Source of the DNA: Gammaproteobacteria bacterium | GTDB lineage: Bacteria; Pseudomonadota; Gammaproteobacteria; Pseudomonadales; Balneatricaceae | Length of the DNA: 64,000 bases | Direction: 5' to 3' | Assembly: GCA_030748435.1 (NCBI GenBank) | Contig: JASMLZ010000094.1 | Coordinates: forward strand, 1 to 64,000 | Shown: piece by piece, positions 20,368 to 28,918 of the stretch | How positions within the stretch are numbered: the stretch's first letter is position 1 | Layout: every line of letters starts with the position of its first letter | Notes under the pieces: generated by a model | Told to the model about the DNA's origin: nothing | Database searches by the model: none | What the model saw: only the letters and a program-made list of their open reading frames with translations | Position numbers and translations under genes: made by a program

Positions 20368-21147
20368 TCAGGTATCAAGCAACTGCACATCATGCTCAAG
20401 GGCCAACTGACGCAAATGACGAGAACAACGCTTATCAGTTACCAACGTATTGATGTCTGACAAATGACCAATCTGTACGGGGGCAGAACGGCCAAATTTT
20501 GAACTGTCCGCAACCAGAATAATATGGCGTGAATTTGAAATCATCGCCGTTACCACCGCCGCTTCATGCAGATCAAAGTCCAGTAAGGCACCACTGGCTT
20601 CTATGGCAGCCGCGCCAATAATTGCAATATCAAAGCGAAAGTTATTTATAAAATCAACAGCTGTTTGACCAGAAATTGTACCATCAGAACGCCGTACTTC
20701 TCCCCCTGGCACCAGTACCTCAATATCCATAAATGATTTAATATCATTGGCTATGAGCACACTGTCTGTAACCACCCTCAGGCCAGAATGGTATTTTATA
20801 TTGCGTGCCACAGCAGCTGTCGAAGTACCTGCATTCAGGGCAACCACCGCATTGTTTGGTATTAGTTTGGAACAGGCCACACCTATACGATACTTTTCAT
20901 CACTGGCTATTTCCTTGCGCGCTTCATATTTAGTGTATTCGTTACCTGCCAACAGCATGGCACCGCCATGCACCCGCATAACCCCCCCTTCTTCTTCCAT
21001 GATACTAAGATCCTTGCGTATTGTTTGGGGGGTCGCACCAAACATAGCTGCCAACTCATCAACCGAAACTCGGCCTTTTTTTTGTATATGACTTAACATC
21101 AAAGCTCGCCTGTCGCGGGCCTTTCTACCCTTGATACTTGCCACCAT
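20368..21147 (-). CDS. DeoR-family transcriptional regulator
   Basis: The 259-residue protein has an N-terminal winged HTH (KKGRVSVDELAAMFGATPQTIRKDLSIMEEEG, residues about 24-55). The C-terminal DeoRC sugar-phosphate sensor domain has VVALNAGTSTAAVARNI, VTDSVLIANDI and VPGGEVRRSDGTISG. Members of this family are typically repressors relieved by a phosphorylated intermediate. E. coli YihW, the regulator of sulfoquinovose genes, is of this type. It lies upstream of the TRAP operon in the same direction, and a perfect palindrome sits just before its start, which suggests autoregulation. Confidence 0.88.
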   Translation of the reverse strand: MVASIKGRKARDRRALMLSHIQKKGRVSVDELAAMFGATPQTIRKDLSIMEEEGGVMRVHGGAMLLAGNEYTKYEARKEIASDEKYRIGVACSKLIPNNAVVALNAGTSTAAVARNIKYHSGLRVVTDSVLIANDIKSFMDIEVLVPGGEVRRSDGTISGQTAVDFINNFRFDIAIIGAAAIEASGALLDFDLHEAAVVTAMISNSRHIILVADSSKFGRSAPVQIGHLSDINTLVTDKRCSRHLRQLALEHDVQLLDT

Positions 21148-21155
21148 ATAAAGCC

Positions 21156-21179
21156 TTTCGTTTTACTCTCAAAACGAAA
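21156..21179 (-). promoter_or_regulatory. Perfect palindrome, probable DeoR operator
   Basis: TTTCGTTTT and AAAACGAAA form an exact 9-bp inverted repeat around a 6-base centre (ACTCTC). It lies 9 bp upstream of the DeoR-family gene's start. Related half-sites recur before the TRAP operon. Confidence 0.62.
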
Positions 21180-21357
21180 ATTTTACGCTAATTTTAATAA
21201 ATAATGAAGTGGTGATAATTGCCAAGGCTCTCTGCAAGCTATTTAGCACCGTTAAACGTTAAACCAAAGACTGCCCATCATAACGGTATTGAGACATTTA
21301 TTGCTGCTTATTAATATAAGCCGGAGAAACTGCCTGTACTAAAATCTCGGGGGCGCC

Positions 21358-22011
21358 CTATGTCTGAGCATCAGGCTGAGTTTCAGGTTGTGAGCTGGCA
21401 AATGATGTTAACGACATACACGCGTTATATATTTGCCTGATATTTGGATAGGGTGTCAGGTCGACCTCAAATCTGAGGGCATTGTAAACTTGAGGCACCA
21501 GAAAAATGTCAGCCATACCTGGCGCGTCGGCAAAACAAAATAATGAGGCTTTATGGCGCCCGACCAACTGGCTTTCAGCGGCTCTAAAGCCTGTGTTAAT
21601 CCAGTGTTGGTACCAGTTTTTTTGCTGCTCATCAGTTACATCAAGGGAATCTTTTAAATATTTTAATACTCTTAAATTATTGATTGGGTGTATATCCATG
21701 GCTATGGAGTGTACAAAAGCACGCGCACGAGCGCGCTCTATAGGTGGTACGGGATAAAAAGCCGGCTCAGGATATGTTTCATCCAGATATTCTAAAATTG
21801 CCAGAGATTGGGTCAATATCTGGTTCTCACTCAGGGCCAGAGCTGGAATAAGCATTTGTGGGTTAATGGTTGCATATTGCTCAGCACGATGCTCACCGCC
21901 ATTTCTTAAAAGGTGGGTGGGAATACTTTTGTATTCTTGCCTTTTCAGGGCGAGCCCAATCCTTACTCTATATGCCGCTGAAGATCGCCAATATGTATAT
22001 AACTCAAACAT
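21358..22011 (-). CDS. maiA: Maleylacetoacetate isomerase (zeta-class GST)
   Basis: This 217-residue GST-fold enzyme has the zeta-class active-site motif YWRSSAAYRVRIGLALK at residues 7-23 and ILTQSLAILEYLDETYP at about 65-81. The C-terminal all-alpha domain contains DIHPINNLRVLKYL. It uses glutathione to convert maleylacetoacetate (or maleylpyruvate) to the fumaryl isomer, the substrate of the fumarylacetoacetase encoded 1.5 kb away on the other strand. It is 1 bp downstream of the MarR gene, so the two are co-transcribed. Confidence 0.9.
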   Translation of the reverse strand: MFELYTYWRSSAAYRVRIGLALKRQEYKSIPTHLLRNGGEHRAEQYATINPQMLIPALALSENQILTQSLAILEYLDETYPEPAFYPVPPIERARARAFVHSIAMDIHPINNLRVLKYLKDSLDVTDEQQKNWYQHWINTGFRAAESQLVGRHKASLFCFADAPGMADIFLVPQVYNALRFEVDLTPYPNIRQIYNACMSLTSFASSQPETQPDAQT

Positions 22012-22012
22012 T

Positions 22013-22507
22013 TTATCTGCCTTGTGTCGGTATATCTCTGACTTGTTGGTCCATAGACCCTTTGGCGTCTTGCCTGACTCTGCGCATTATATCCAGCAAC
22101 ATCTGGTATTCCTCGCTACTTATCCCGCTAAGCATATTTTGCTCCAATTGCTTAACCATAGGAATCAGGTGAGCCATAACACGCCTGCCCTCACGCGTAA
22201 GCCTTATCAGATTACAACGTTGATCAGCAGGATCAGTATGACTTTCTATAAAACCACGCTTTAATAGGCTAGCTACAGCCCTCGATACTTTTACCTTGTC
22301 CATACTGGACTGCAAAACAATGCTCTTGGCAGATAAGGGTGCAAACTCATTTAGCACCGCCAGCGTTCTCCACTCAGAGGCACTAAGACCATATTCTGTG
22401 GCATATATTTGTTTCACAGAATTGGCAACATCCTGACTAAAAACCCTAACTAAATATGGGAAAAAAGATGAAAGTTCGAAACTCCCATATTCATTATTGT
22501 CTATCAT
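22013..22507 (-). CDS. MarR-family transcriptional regulator
   Basis: From the ATG at 22507 (MIDNNEYGSFELSS, with AAGGTACAGG upstream) the protein has 164 residues. The track adds 32 unlikely residues. The winged HTH is clear: YGLSASEWRTLAVLNEFAPLSAKSIV, the recognition helix region MDKVKVSRAVASLLKRGFIES, and the wing DPADQRCNLIRLTREG. MarR proteins commonly repress aromatic-acid catabolism and are relieved by the substrate or its CoA ester. It is divergent from the VOC/fah/TRAP genes, with inverted repeats in the shared gap. Confidence 0.86.
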   Translation of the reverse strand: MIDNNEYGSFELSSFFPYLVRVFSQDVANSVKQIYATEYGLSASEWRTLAVLNEFAPLSAKSIVLQSSMDKVKVSRAVASLLKRGFIESHTDPADQRCNLIRLTREGRRVMAHLIPMVKQLEQNMLSGISSEEYQMLLDIMRRVRQDAKGSMDQQVRDIPTQGR

Positions 22508-22927
22508 AACCTGTACCTTACCCTCACGTATCAAAGCCAGTATTTCCCAAGGGTTATGGTTTTGCCACCTTGCATAAACCCACCTTAACAATGATAAAAA
22601 CAATCATTTTTGTCATTATTGGTTGCATATGATACCTATCATACTTTGAACATTTAATACTTTCAAGTATTACATCTAATTGTAAAATTATTTATATAAT
22701 GTTGATATTATTACTTATTTTTTAACATAAAAATAATTCATATATATGAAACTATATTTTTAATTAATTTTTTACTCAAAAAAACTTGACTTCGTTTCTT
22801 ATGAAACCAATAATCGATACTATAAATACGATTGTGTTTAAGCCGTGCTATGAGCAGCATTATCAGATTCGAGCGGCTTAACTGAATAGGTTTAGTATCC
22901 TCAATCGTAAAGACGGAGAACATAACA
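22508..22927. promoter_or_regulatory. AT-rich divergent control region with MarR-type operators
   Basis: No gene lies in this 420-bp stretch. A good plus-strand promoter is TTGACT (22786-22791), a 17-base spacer, and AATAAT (22809-22814). The spacer contains the perfect inverted repeat GTTTC-TTAT-GAAAC (22794-22807). A second palindrome, TTCATATATATGAA, lies at 22737-22750. Both are good candidates for the MarR protein. Repressor binding at the first would block the promoter directly. Confidence 0.58.
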
Positions 22928-23464
22928 GTGACTATCAAAAAAATTCATCACGTGGCGTACCGCTGCCATGACACCAAAGCAACCGTTGAGTGGTATCTAA
23001 AATATCTGCATATGGATTTCGTTCTGGCTATTGCTGAAGATTCAGTACCATCTACTAAAGAGCCTGATCCCTATATGCATGTCTTTTTGGATGCCGGGAA
23101 TGGCAATATTCTGGCATTTTTTGAACTGCCAAACTCACCACCTATGGGCCGCGACACTAACACCCCGGCGTGGGTTCAGCATTTAGCATTTGAGGTTGAT
23201 TCAGAGGAGGAAATGATGAATGTTAAACAACGTCTGGAAGCAGATGGTATAGAAGTCATTGGGCCTACCAATCACACAATTTTTAAATCCATTTATTTCA
23301 GAGACCCAAACGGCCACAGATTGGAGCTAGCCGTAAATACAGGTACAGCCCAAATGTATCAACAATTGGATGATGTCAAATGGGCAATGCTGGAAGAATG
23401 GACCAGAACCAGAAAAGCGCCAATGCATGCAAAATGGATGCACACACAAGAATTTAACCAATAG
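22928..23464 (+). CDS. VOC-superfamily metalloprotein (glyoxalase/extradiol dioxygenase fold)
   Basis: This 178-residue protein is made of paired beta-alpha-beta-beta-beta modules. Candidate metal ligands are the His in KKIHHVAY, the Glu in LAFFELP, the His in WVQHLAFEV and the Glu in GHRLELAV. The start is GTG, preceded by GGAG. It is followed after 14 bp by the fumarylacetoacetase gene. The fold covers glyoxalases, isomerases and ring-cleaving dioxygenases. Because this cluster has no recognisable homogentisate or gentisate dioxygenase, it might fill an upstream step. That is inference only. Confidence 0.75.
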   Translation: MTIKKIHHVAYRCHDTKATVEWYLKYLHMDFVLAIAEDSVPSTKEPDPYMHVFLDAGNGNILAFFELPNSPPMGRDTNTPAWVQHLAFEVDSEEEMMNVKQRLEADGIEVIGPTNHTIFKSIYFRDPNGHRLELAVNTGTAQMYQQLDDVKWAMLEEWTRTRKAPMHAKWMHTQEFNQ

Positions 23465-23478
23465 CGGAACTCGCAATA

Positions 23479-24516
23479 ATGAAATTGGCCTCTCTAAAAA
23501 ACCACACTCACGATGGCAAGCTAGTGGTTGTAGCAAAAGATCTCAAGTCATATAAAGCCGTTCCTGACATCTCACCCACCTTGCAATGCGCTTTGGATGA
23601 CTGGGCCAATATAGCCCCCAAACTGGAAGCAGTGTATACCCAACTAAATGCCGGTGACGCACAAGGAGCCGAGCCCTTTGATCAGGCAAAATGCAACTCG
23701 CCATTGCCGCGGGCATTTCATTGGGCCGATGGTTCAGCCTATGTCAACCATGTAGAACTTGTGCGCCGGGCCAGAGGTGCTGAATTGCCAGCAACATTTT
23801 GGCAAGATCCTTTAATTTATCAAGGCGGCTCGGATTCTTTTCTTGGCCCGCATGACAATATAGAGCTTGCTTCTGAAGACTTTGGCATAGACTTTGAAGC
23901 AGAAATCGCGGTGATTCTTTCCCATACCCAAATGGGAGCACCAAAGGATCAAGTAGATAGTAATATCAAACTACTAATGCTGGTAAACGATGTATCACTG
24001 AGGAATTTAATACCTGCTGAACTCGCCAAAGGTTTTGGATTTTATCAATCAAAGCCATCCAGTGCCTTTTCTCCGGTAGCGGTAACACCAGATGAATTAG
24101 GTACTGACTGGTGTGATGGGAAAATTAATCTGCCCCTGCTTTCCACACTCAACGGACAAGCCTTCGGTACACCTGATGCTGGCGTAGATATGACCTTTAA
24201 TTTTTATGAATTGATTAGCCATGCAGCGAAAACACGTCCTTTAACAGCAGGCTCTATTATTGGTTCTGGAACCGTTTCTAATAAATCTCCAGATGGTGGC
24301 CCAGGAAAAGCCGTGACAGATGGTGGCAAAGGGTATTCCTGCATTGCCGAGTTAAGAATGATTGAGACCATCAACTATGGCAAACCCAAAACCAGTTATA
24401 TGCAATACGGTGACCAAATACAAATTGAGATGCTAGACAAAAATGGGGCATCCATCTTTGGTGCTATCAAGCAAGAATTAGTGCCCTATGTGAGGGCTGA
24501 CAACAAAGGTAATTGA
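23479..24516 (+). CDS. Fumarylacetoacetate hydrolase (bacterial FAH)
   Basis: The 345-residue protein has the proteobacterial FAH N-terminus (LPRAFHWADGSAYVNHVELVRRARGAE). The metal site includes EDFGIDFEAEIAVI, and catalytic-domain motifs are LVNDVSLRNLIPAELAKGFGF and GSIIGSGTVSNK. It hydrolyses fumarylacetoacetate (or a similar acylpyruvate) to fumarate and acetoacetate, the last step of homogentisate-type ring catabolism. maiA on the other side of the promoter region supplies the preceding isomerisation. The TRAP genes downstream probably import the aromatic or related acid. Confidence 0.88.
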   Translation: MKLASLKNHTHDGKLVVVAKDLKSYKAVPDISPTLQCALDDWANIAPKLEAVYTQLNAGDAQGAEPFDQAKCNSPLPRAFHWADGSAYVNHVELVRRARGAELPATFWQDPLIYQGGSDSFLGPHDNIELASEDFGIDFEAEIAVILSHTQMGAPKDQVDSNIKLLMLVNDVSLRNLIPAELAKGFGFYQSKPSSAFSPVAVTPDELGTDWCDGKINLPLLSTLNGQAFGTPDAGVDMTFNFYELISHAAKTRPLTAGSIIGSGTVSNKSPDGGPGKAVTDGGKGYSCIAELRMIETINYGKPKTSYMQYGDQIQIEMLDKNGASIFGAIKQELVPYVRADNKGN

Positions 24517-24678
24517 GAATTATAAGCTCATGGTAACACCCACAGCCTCCAGTTGGGGTGAATTATCAAGTTATATAACTTTGATATTGAAATATGAAAG
24601 GGAATGCGAATTTTATTTTTTATGATAGTAAAAGTCATTTTTTTATAAAATAATTAAACTAATAAATAGGGTGATAAA

Positions 24679-25692
24679 ATGAATAAAATCAAATTTTCAA
24701 TAATGGCTTTGGCTCTTGGCCTAGCCACTTATGCACAGGCTGACAACCTAAAGGTGAGTCACTTTATGCCTGCCAAGCATCCTTTCCAATCCGTTTTTAT
24801 GGAAAGCTGGGCCGCTGAATTAAAAACCTGTACGCAAGATGAAATCAATGTGGATTTTTTCCCCGCAGGTTCTGCTTTTGGTCACCTAGCCAAGCAATTA
24901 GACCAAGTAAAAGCTGGCGTAGTTGATGTTGCCCATGGGCTGACCGGTGTACCCAGAGGGCGGCTACCACGCACTTCAATTGTAGATTTACCGTTAATTT
25001 TTGACAGCGCCCATGCCGTTTCCAATACCCTGTGGGACATGCATGAGCAAGGCTTACTGGAAGATGAATTTAGCGGTGTTAAGGTACTGGCACTGCATGG
25101 CCACAATCCGGGCCTAATTCATACCAAGGGCAAGCCTACACGCGTGCCAGCAGATCTTAATGGTTTACGCATCAGGTTCCCGAGTCTGGCCGTATCTATA
25201 ATGCTTGAACAATTGGGAGCAAACCCTGTTGGACTACCCCCAACCCAAGTTTATGAAAACCTGCAAAAAGGTGTTATTGATGGCACAGTGTTCCCTTGGG
25301 ACGCCATTGGAGGTATGAAGCTTTACGAAGTACTGGACAGTCATGTCGAAGCAAACCTGTATACCACTTCATTCTACTTTGTGATGAATGAGAATAAGTA
25401 TAATAGCTTGTCTGAGCAAGCCAGATCTTGTGTCGATTCGATTTCTGGACGAGTCTTGGTTAATCGCCTGGGCGAATGGTGGAATAGCTGGGATGCTAAA
25501 GGTCTTAGTGCCACACAAGCAGCCGGCAATGAAATTATTTCTTTAACAGCAGCAGAAAGAGCCTTGTGGGAAGCGAAAGCCGAACAGTCAGTGGCCCCTT
25601 ATTTGGCAGCATTGGCCAAGCAGGGTGTCGACGATCCAGAGGCTTTGTACAGTAAAGTTAAAGCGCTGGCCGCAAACCACAATAATAAATAA
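24679..25692 (+). CDS. TRAP transporter substrate-binding protein (DctP family), aromatic cluster
   Basis: The 337-residue protein has a signal peptide (MNKIKFSIMALALGLATYAQA). Motifs are VSHFMPAKHPFQSVFMESWA, the acid-clamping Arg in NGLRIRFPSLAVS, and GANPVGLPPTQVYENLQKGVIDG. It presents an organic acid to the permease encoded after it. It follows the fah gene after a 162-bp AT-rich gap that could hold a second promoter. The ligand is unknown; context suggests an aromatic or dicarboxylic acid. Confidence 0.88.
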   Translation: MNKIKFSIMALALGLATYAQADNLKVSHFMPAKHPFQSVFMESWAAELKTCTQDEINVDFFPAGSAFGHLAKQLDQVKAGVVDVAHGLTGVPRGRLPRTSIVDLPLIFDSAHAVSNTLWDMHEQGLLEDEFSGVKVLALHGHNPGLIHTKGKPTRVPADLNGLRIRFPSLAVSIMLEQLGANPVGLPPTQVYENLQKGVIDGTVFPWDAIGGMKLYEVLDSHVEANLYTTSFYFVMNENKYNSLSEQARSCVDSISGRVLVNRLGEWWNSWDAKGLSATQAAGNEIISLTAAERALWEAKAEQSVAPYLAALAKQGVDDPEALYSKVKALAANHNNK

Positions 25693-25701
25693 TATTGTGC
25701 C

Positions 25702-25736
25702 AACAATGCCAGCTATCTTCGGAAGCTGGCATTGTT
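25702..25736 (+). terminator. Strong intercistronic hairpin after the TRAP receptor gene
   Basis: AACAATGCCAGCT pairs perfectly with AGCTGGCATTGTT (13 bp). The apex contains a TTCG tetraloop flanked by TC/GA. No T-tract follows on the plus strand. I read it as a processing or attenuation hairpin that keeps receptor mRNA more abundant than permease mRNA; a partial terminator is the alternative. Confidence 0.6.
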
Positions 25737-25960
25737 AAGATAATCACAGAATTATGCACCATCAGCTTTGCATCACAAAAATTATCAAATCGAGCCTTTT
25801 GCACGAACTGGGATTTGATTCTGTAACAAGGCAAAAACGCACACACAAAGTAAGTTTATGCACGGTAAATGACCGATTGAGTGTGTTTTTAACGCCACTA
25901 CAGGACCAAAGAACTATCGTGCAAAAGCCTCAAATTAACTCAATTGCATGTTGATCAACC

Positions 25961-26464
25961 ATGTTAGACAAATTTCTTAACCTTTTAGAAAAAGTAATTC
26001 AGCAACTGGCATGGGCAGGCATGGCAGGGCTAGTCATTGCTGTACTAGTTACGGTTATAGATATTGTAAGCAGAAAAACCATTGGTTGGTCCATCAAGGG
26101 TATTGTAGAAATTATGCAGTTGGCGGTGATGTATGCGGCATTCAGCGCGATACCCTTTGCTTTTGTTTCCGGCAGCCATGTCTCTGTAGATATATTTGCA
26201 CAACATATGTCAACTGGTGCTAAAACAGCTATAACATTGACCAGCTTGGTTTTAGGCTGCTTACTTATGTTCAGCCTGGCCTACTTTGGAGCACAACAGG
26301 GGCTGCTAGAATGGTCATACAATGATGTGACCATGACCCTGGGAATTAGCAAAATATATTTTTGGATACCATTGGTGGTCGGTTCAGCTTTAAGTGCAAC
26401 TTTGTTACTTGGATATATTATTAGACTAATTTTTTCTGTGAAAAATTTTACTGAAGAACATTAG
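25961..26464 (+). CDS. TRAP transporter small permease (DctQ family), aromatic cluster
   Basis: The 167-residue protein has four hydrophobic helices. It shows DctQ features such as GIVEIMQLAVMYAAFSAIPFAFVSGSHVSVDIF. It lies between the receptor and large permease genes, after a 268-bp gap that contains the hairpin at 25702 and no credible gene. The membrane subunit works with the large permease encoded 170 bp downstream. Confidence 0.87.
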   Translation: MLDKFLNLLEKVIQQLAWAGMAGLVIAVLVTVIDIVSRKTIGWSIKGIVEIMQLAVMYAAFSAIPFAFVSGSHVSVDIFAQHMSTGAKTAITLTSLVLGCLLMFSLAYFGAQQGLLEWSYNDVTMTLGISKIYFWIPLVVGSALSATLLLGYIIRLIFSVKNFTEEH

Positions 26465-26634
26465 GAAATTTTGCAAATGACAGCCGGTGCGAGGAAAAAC
26501 GAGGGAGCAATCTCTAATCTATTGATTTAAATAACTATTAGATTGCTACACTCACAAAAGCTACCATACCCATGGTTTATAACCTCCTTAGGCATTTATA
26601 AAATTGTTTTAGTCTACTGTTAAGAGTGCTGTTA

Positions 26635-27936
26635 ATGTCAGATCCGGTTTTTGGTTTTATTTCTTTTTTGTTGTTGCTCTTACTTATCGCTTGCCGCATT
26701 CCAGTAGCAATAGCAATGGGGACGGTCGGGGTTATTGGGGGAATGATCGTTAATGGGTTTTCCAGCGTTAGCTTTATCGTTGGATCCTTGCCATTTGAGA
26801 CCGTTTTCCCATACGGTTTGTCAGTGGTTCCGTTATTTATTCTGATGGGAGTCATCGCTGCTCAAGCCGGGTTATCAAAAGACCTGTACCAAGCCACACA
26901 AGCTTTCGTCGGACACTTTAAAGGTGGCTTAGCTATGTCCACTGTTGGGGCATGCGCTGCTTTTGGCTCCATATGTGGCTCCAGCTTGGCCACTGTGGCC
27001 ACTATGGCAAGAGTCGCACTGCCAGAAATGAAGAAAGCAAACTATGACGAAAATTTTGCCGCTGCTACTGTTGCTGCTGGCGGCACATTGGGGGTATTGA
27101 TCCCACCAAGCATCATTATGGTTATTTACGCCATACTGACCGAAGAATCCGTAGGCCAAATGTTTGCAGCGGCTATATTACCGGGGTTATTAGCCACTAT
27201 TTTATATATGCTGGCAATACATTACAAAGTCAGGTTTGACCCCAAATCGGGCCCTGCAAACCCAGCCTTATCTTACGCACAACGGATCCGTGCAGTGATC
27301 AGTGTATGGCACGTTGCACTGCTGTTTAGCGTGGTGATTGGTGGTATCTATATTGGCTGGTTCTCACCAACCGAGGCGGCAGCAGTAGGTGTTCTCGGAG
27401 CCTTGGTACTGGCTGTGATAAAACAGAAAATGACAATTGCTCTAGTGCAGAATGCTATGTTGGAAACAGCATCCATCAGCGGTATGATTTTCTTAATATT
27501 GGTGGGCACCTCACTATTTAACTTTTTTATTGAAAGTACAATGCTGCCTCAGGTATTAGTAGAGTGGGTCACAGGATTAGACATTAATCGCTATATAGTG
27601 TTATTGATTCTACTTTTGTTTTTCATAGTATTAGGCATGTTTATGGATGCCTTAAGTATGATTCTATTGACCTTGCCGTTTGTTTTTCCTCTGATCACTT
27701 CACTTGACTTCAATCCAATCTGGTTTGGAATCCTCATGGTTTCTGTAGTTGAAATTGGCTTGATCACGCCACCTGTTGGGATGAATTTATTTATCTTAAT
27801 AGGTATAGATAAGAAATTGCATATCGCTGCTGTAAGCAAGGCTATTATACTTTTTGTCATAGCCGACATCATCCGCATAGGCGTGCTGATTGTACTGCCA
27901 GAATTGAGTTTATGGCTACCATCACGGATGTTGTAG
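26635..27936 (+). CDS. TRAP transporter large permease (DctM family), aromatic cluster
   Basis: This is about 433 residues from the ATG at 26635 (MSDPVFGFISF); the track's GTG at 26626 adds three residues. Typical DctM segments are VVPLFILMGVIAAQAGLSKDLY, AAFGSICGSSLATVATMARVALPEM, LGVLIPPSIIMVIYAIL and ITPPVGMNLF. It is the ion-coupled transport subunit. The length is normal for the family. It converges on the RpiR-type regulator gene. Confidence 0.9.
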   Translation: MSDPVFGFISFLLLLLLIACRIPVAIAMGTVGVIGGMIVNGFSSVSFIVGSLPFETVFPYGLSVVPLFILMGVIAAQAGLSKDLYQATQAFVGHFKGGLAMSTVGACAAFGSICGSSLATVATMARVALPEMKKANYDENFAAATVAAGGTLGVLIPPSIIMVIYAILTEESVGQMFAAAILPGLLATILYMLAIHYKVRFDPKSGPANPALSYAQRIRAVISVWHVALLFSVVIGGIYIGWFSPTEAAAVGVLGALVLAVIKQKMTIALVQNAMLETASISGMIFLILVGTSLFNFFIESTMLPQVLVEWVTGLDINRYIVLLILLLFFIVLGMFMDALSMILLTLPFVFPLITSLDFNPIWFGILMVSVVEIGLITPPVGMNLFILIGIDKKLHIAAVSKAIILFVIADIIRIGVLIVLPELSLWLPSRML

Positions 27937-27978
27937 CCGCCTTAGCCCAACATAAACGCCAAGCCTGGCATAGTGCGC

Positions 27979-28836
27979 CTACTTGCGCTTAAGCGGGGTA
28001 CGCAGGCCTCTTAGGGAGCGCTTGATAGTCTTTAGGTGGGCCATGGTCTCGGCGCCAAGTTTCATGGTTACACCCACTACCAACACATCAATAACCACCA
28101 TCTGGGTAATACGAGATGACATTAGGGTTCCCAGCTCCTTATCACCATCCAAATCGATAAACAGTGGAATCGGAGCCAACTCCGCCAAGGGCGTATGACT
28201 TGGGCATAGAGCAATAACAGTGGCTCCTGCATCCAAGGCTAACTGTGTAGTGTGCAGCAAGTCACGTGTTCGACCCGTTTGTGAAATGGCAATCACCACG
28301 TCACCCTCTTGTAGGGTTACCGCTGCCATGGTTTGCAGATGCGGATCCGAATAGGCAGTGGCAGACAAATTCAAACGGAAAAACTTGTGCTGGGCGTCAC
28401 TGCAAATAGGAGCAGAAGCACCAAAGCCATAACAGTCGACCCGTCGGGTTTGTGCCAAGGCTTGAATAGCACGTTCCAGATTGTCTGCATCCAAATCGTG
28501 TTTAACACGAACCAGATTACCCACCGTTGAATCAAAGATTTTCTCTTTGAACTCTTCCACGGAATCACGGCTATCTAAACGGAACTGCTGATAGGAATTG
28601 TTGGTAGCCACACTTTGCGCCAAAGTCAGCTTGAAGTCCTGAAAACCATCAAAACCCAGGGCTCGGCAAAAGCGCACTACGGTGGGCTCACTGACTTCAG
28701 CTGCCGCCGCCAGATCAACTATACGCATTTGCACGACTGCTGAGCGCTTTTGCATCACATAGTCGGCGACTTTCTTTTCCGACTTGCGTAGATGTTCGTA
28801 GCTTTCTTGCAGAATTTTAAATAGATCGTTGGTCAC
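27979..28836 (-). CDS. RpiR/HexR-family transcriptional regulator
   Basis: The 285-residue protein has an N-terminal RpiR-type HTH (VVQMRIVDLAAAAEVSEPTVVRFCRALGFDGFQDFK, about 34-70). A SIS sugar-phosphate-binding domain follows (VDCYGFGASAPICSDAQHKF, GDVVIAISQTGRTRDLLHTTQLA). It closely resembles HexR, which senses KDPG in gammaproteobacteria. Here it is the last gene after a D-lactate dehydrogenase gene rather than next to glucose genes. It may control central carbon metabolism or just this operon. Confidence 0.85.
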   Translation of the reverse strand: MTNDLFKILQESYEHLRKSEKKVADYVMQKRSAVVQMRIVDLAAAAEVSEPTVVRFCRALGFDGFQDFKLTLAQSVATNNSYQQFRLDSRDSVEEFKEKIFDSTVGNLVRVKHDLDADNLERAIQALAQTRRVDCYGFGASAPICSDAQHKFFRLNLSATAYSDPHLQTMAAVTLQEGDVVIAISQTGRTRDLLHTTQLALDAGATVIALCPSHTPLAELAPIPLFIDLDGDKELGTLMSSRITQMVVIDVLVVGVTMKLGAETMAHLKTIKRSLRGLRTPLKRK

Positions 28837-28918
28837 AGGGCTGTGTTACCTTGTCTGTCTGGCATATTGGTTTTATTCTAACCCATTCTATGCCTTAGCA
28901 CTAACCCCAATAATTGAT

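Noticed and set aside
22604-22938. ORF 22738..22938 - in the AT-rich control region
   Set aside because: Composition follows the AT-rich promoter region; it overlaps the VOC gene start and has no family match.
28837-28918. A HexR box before the RpiR-type regulator gene
   Set aside because: No TGTAATTAAATTACA-like palindrome is visible in this short gap.
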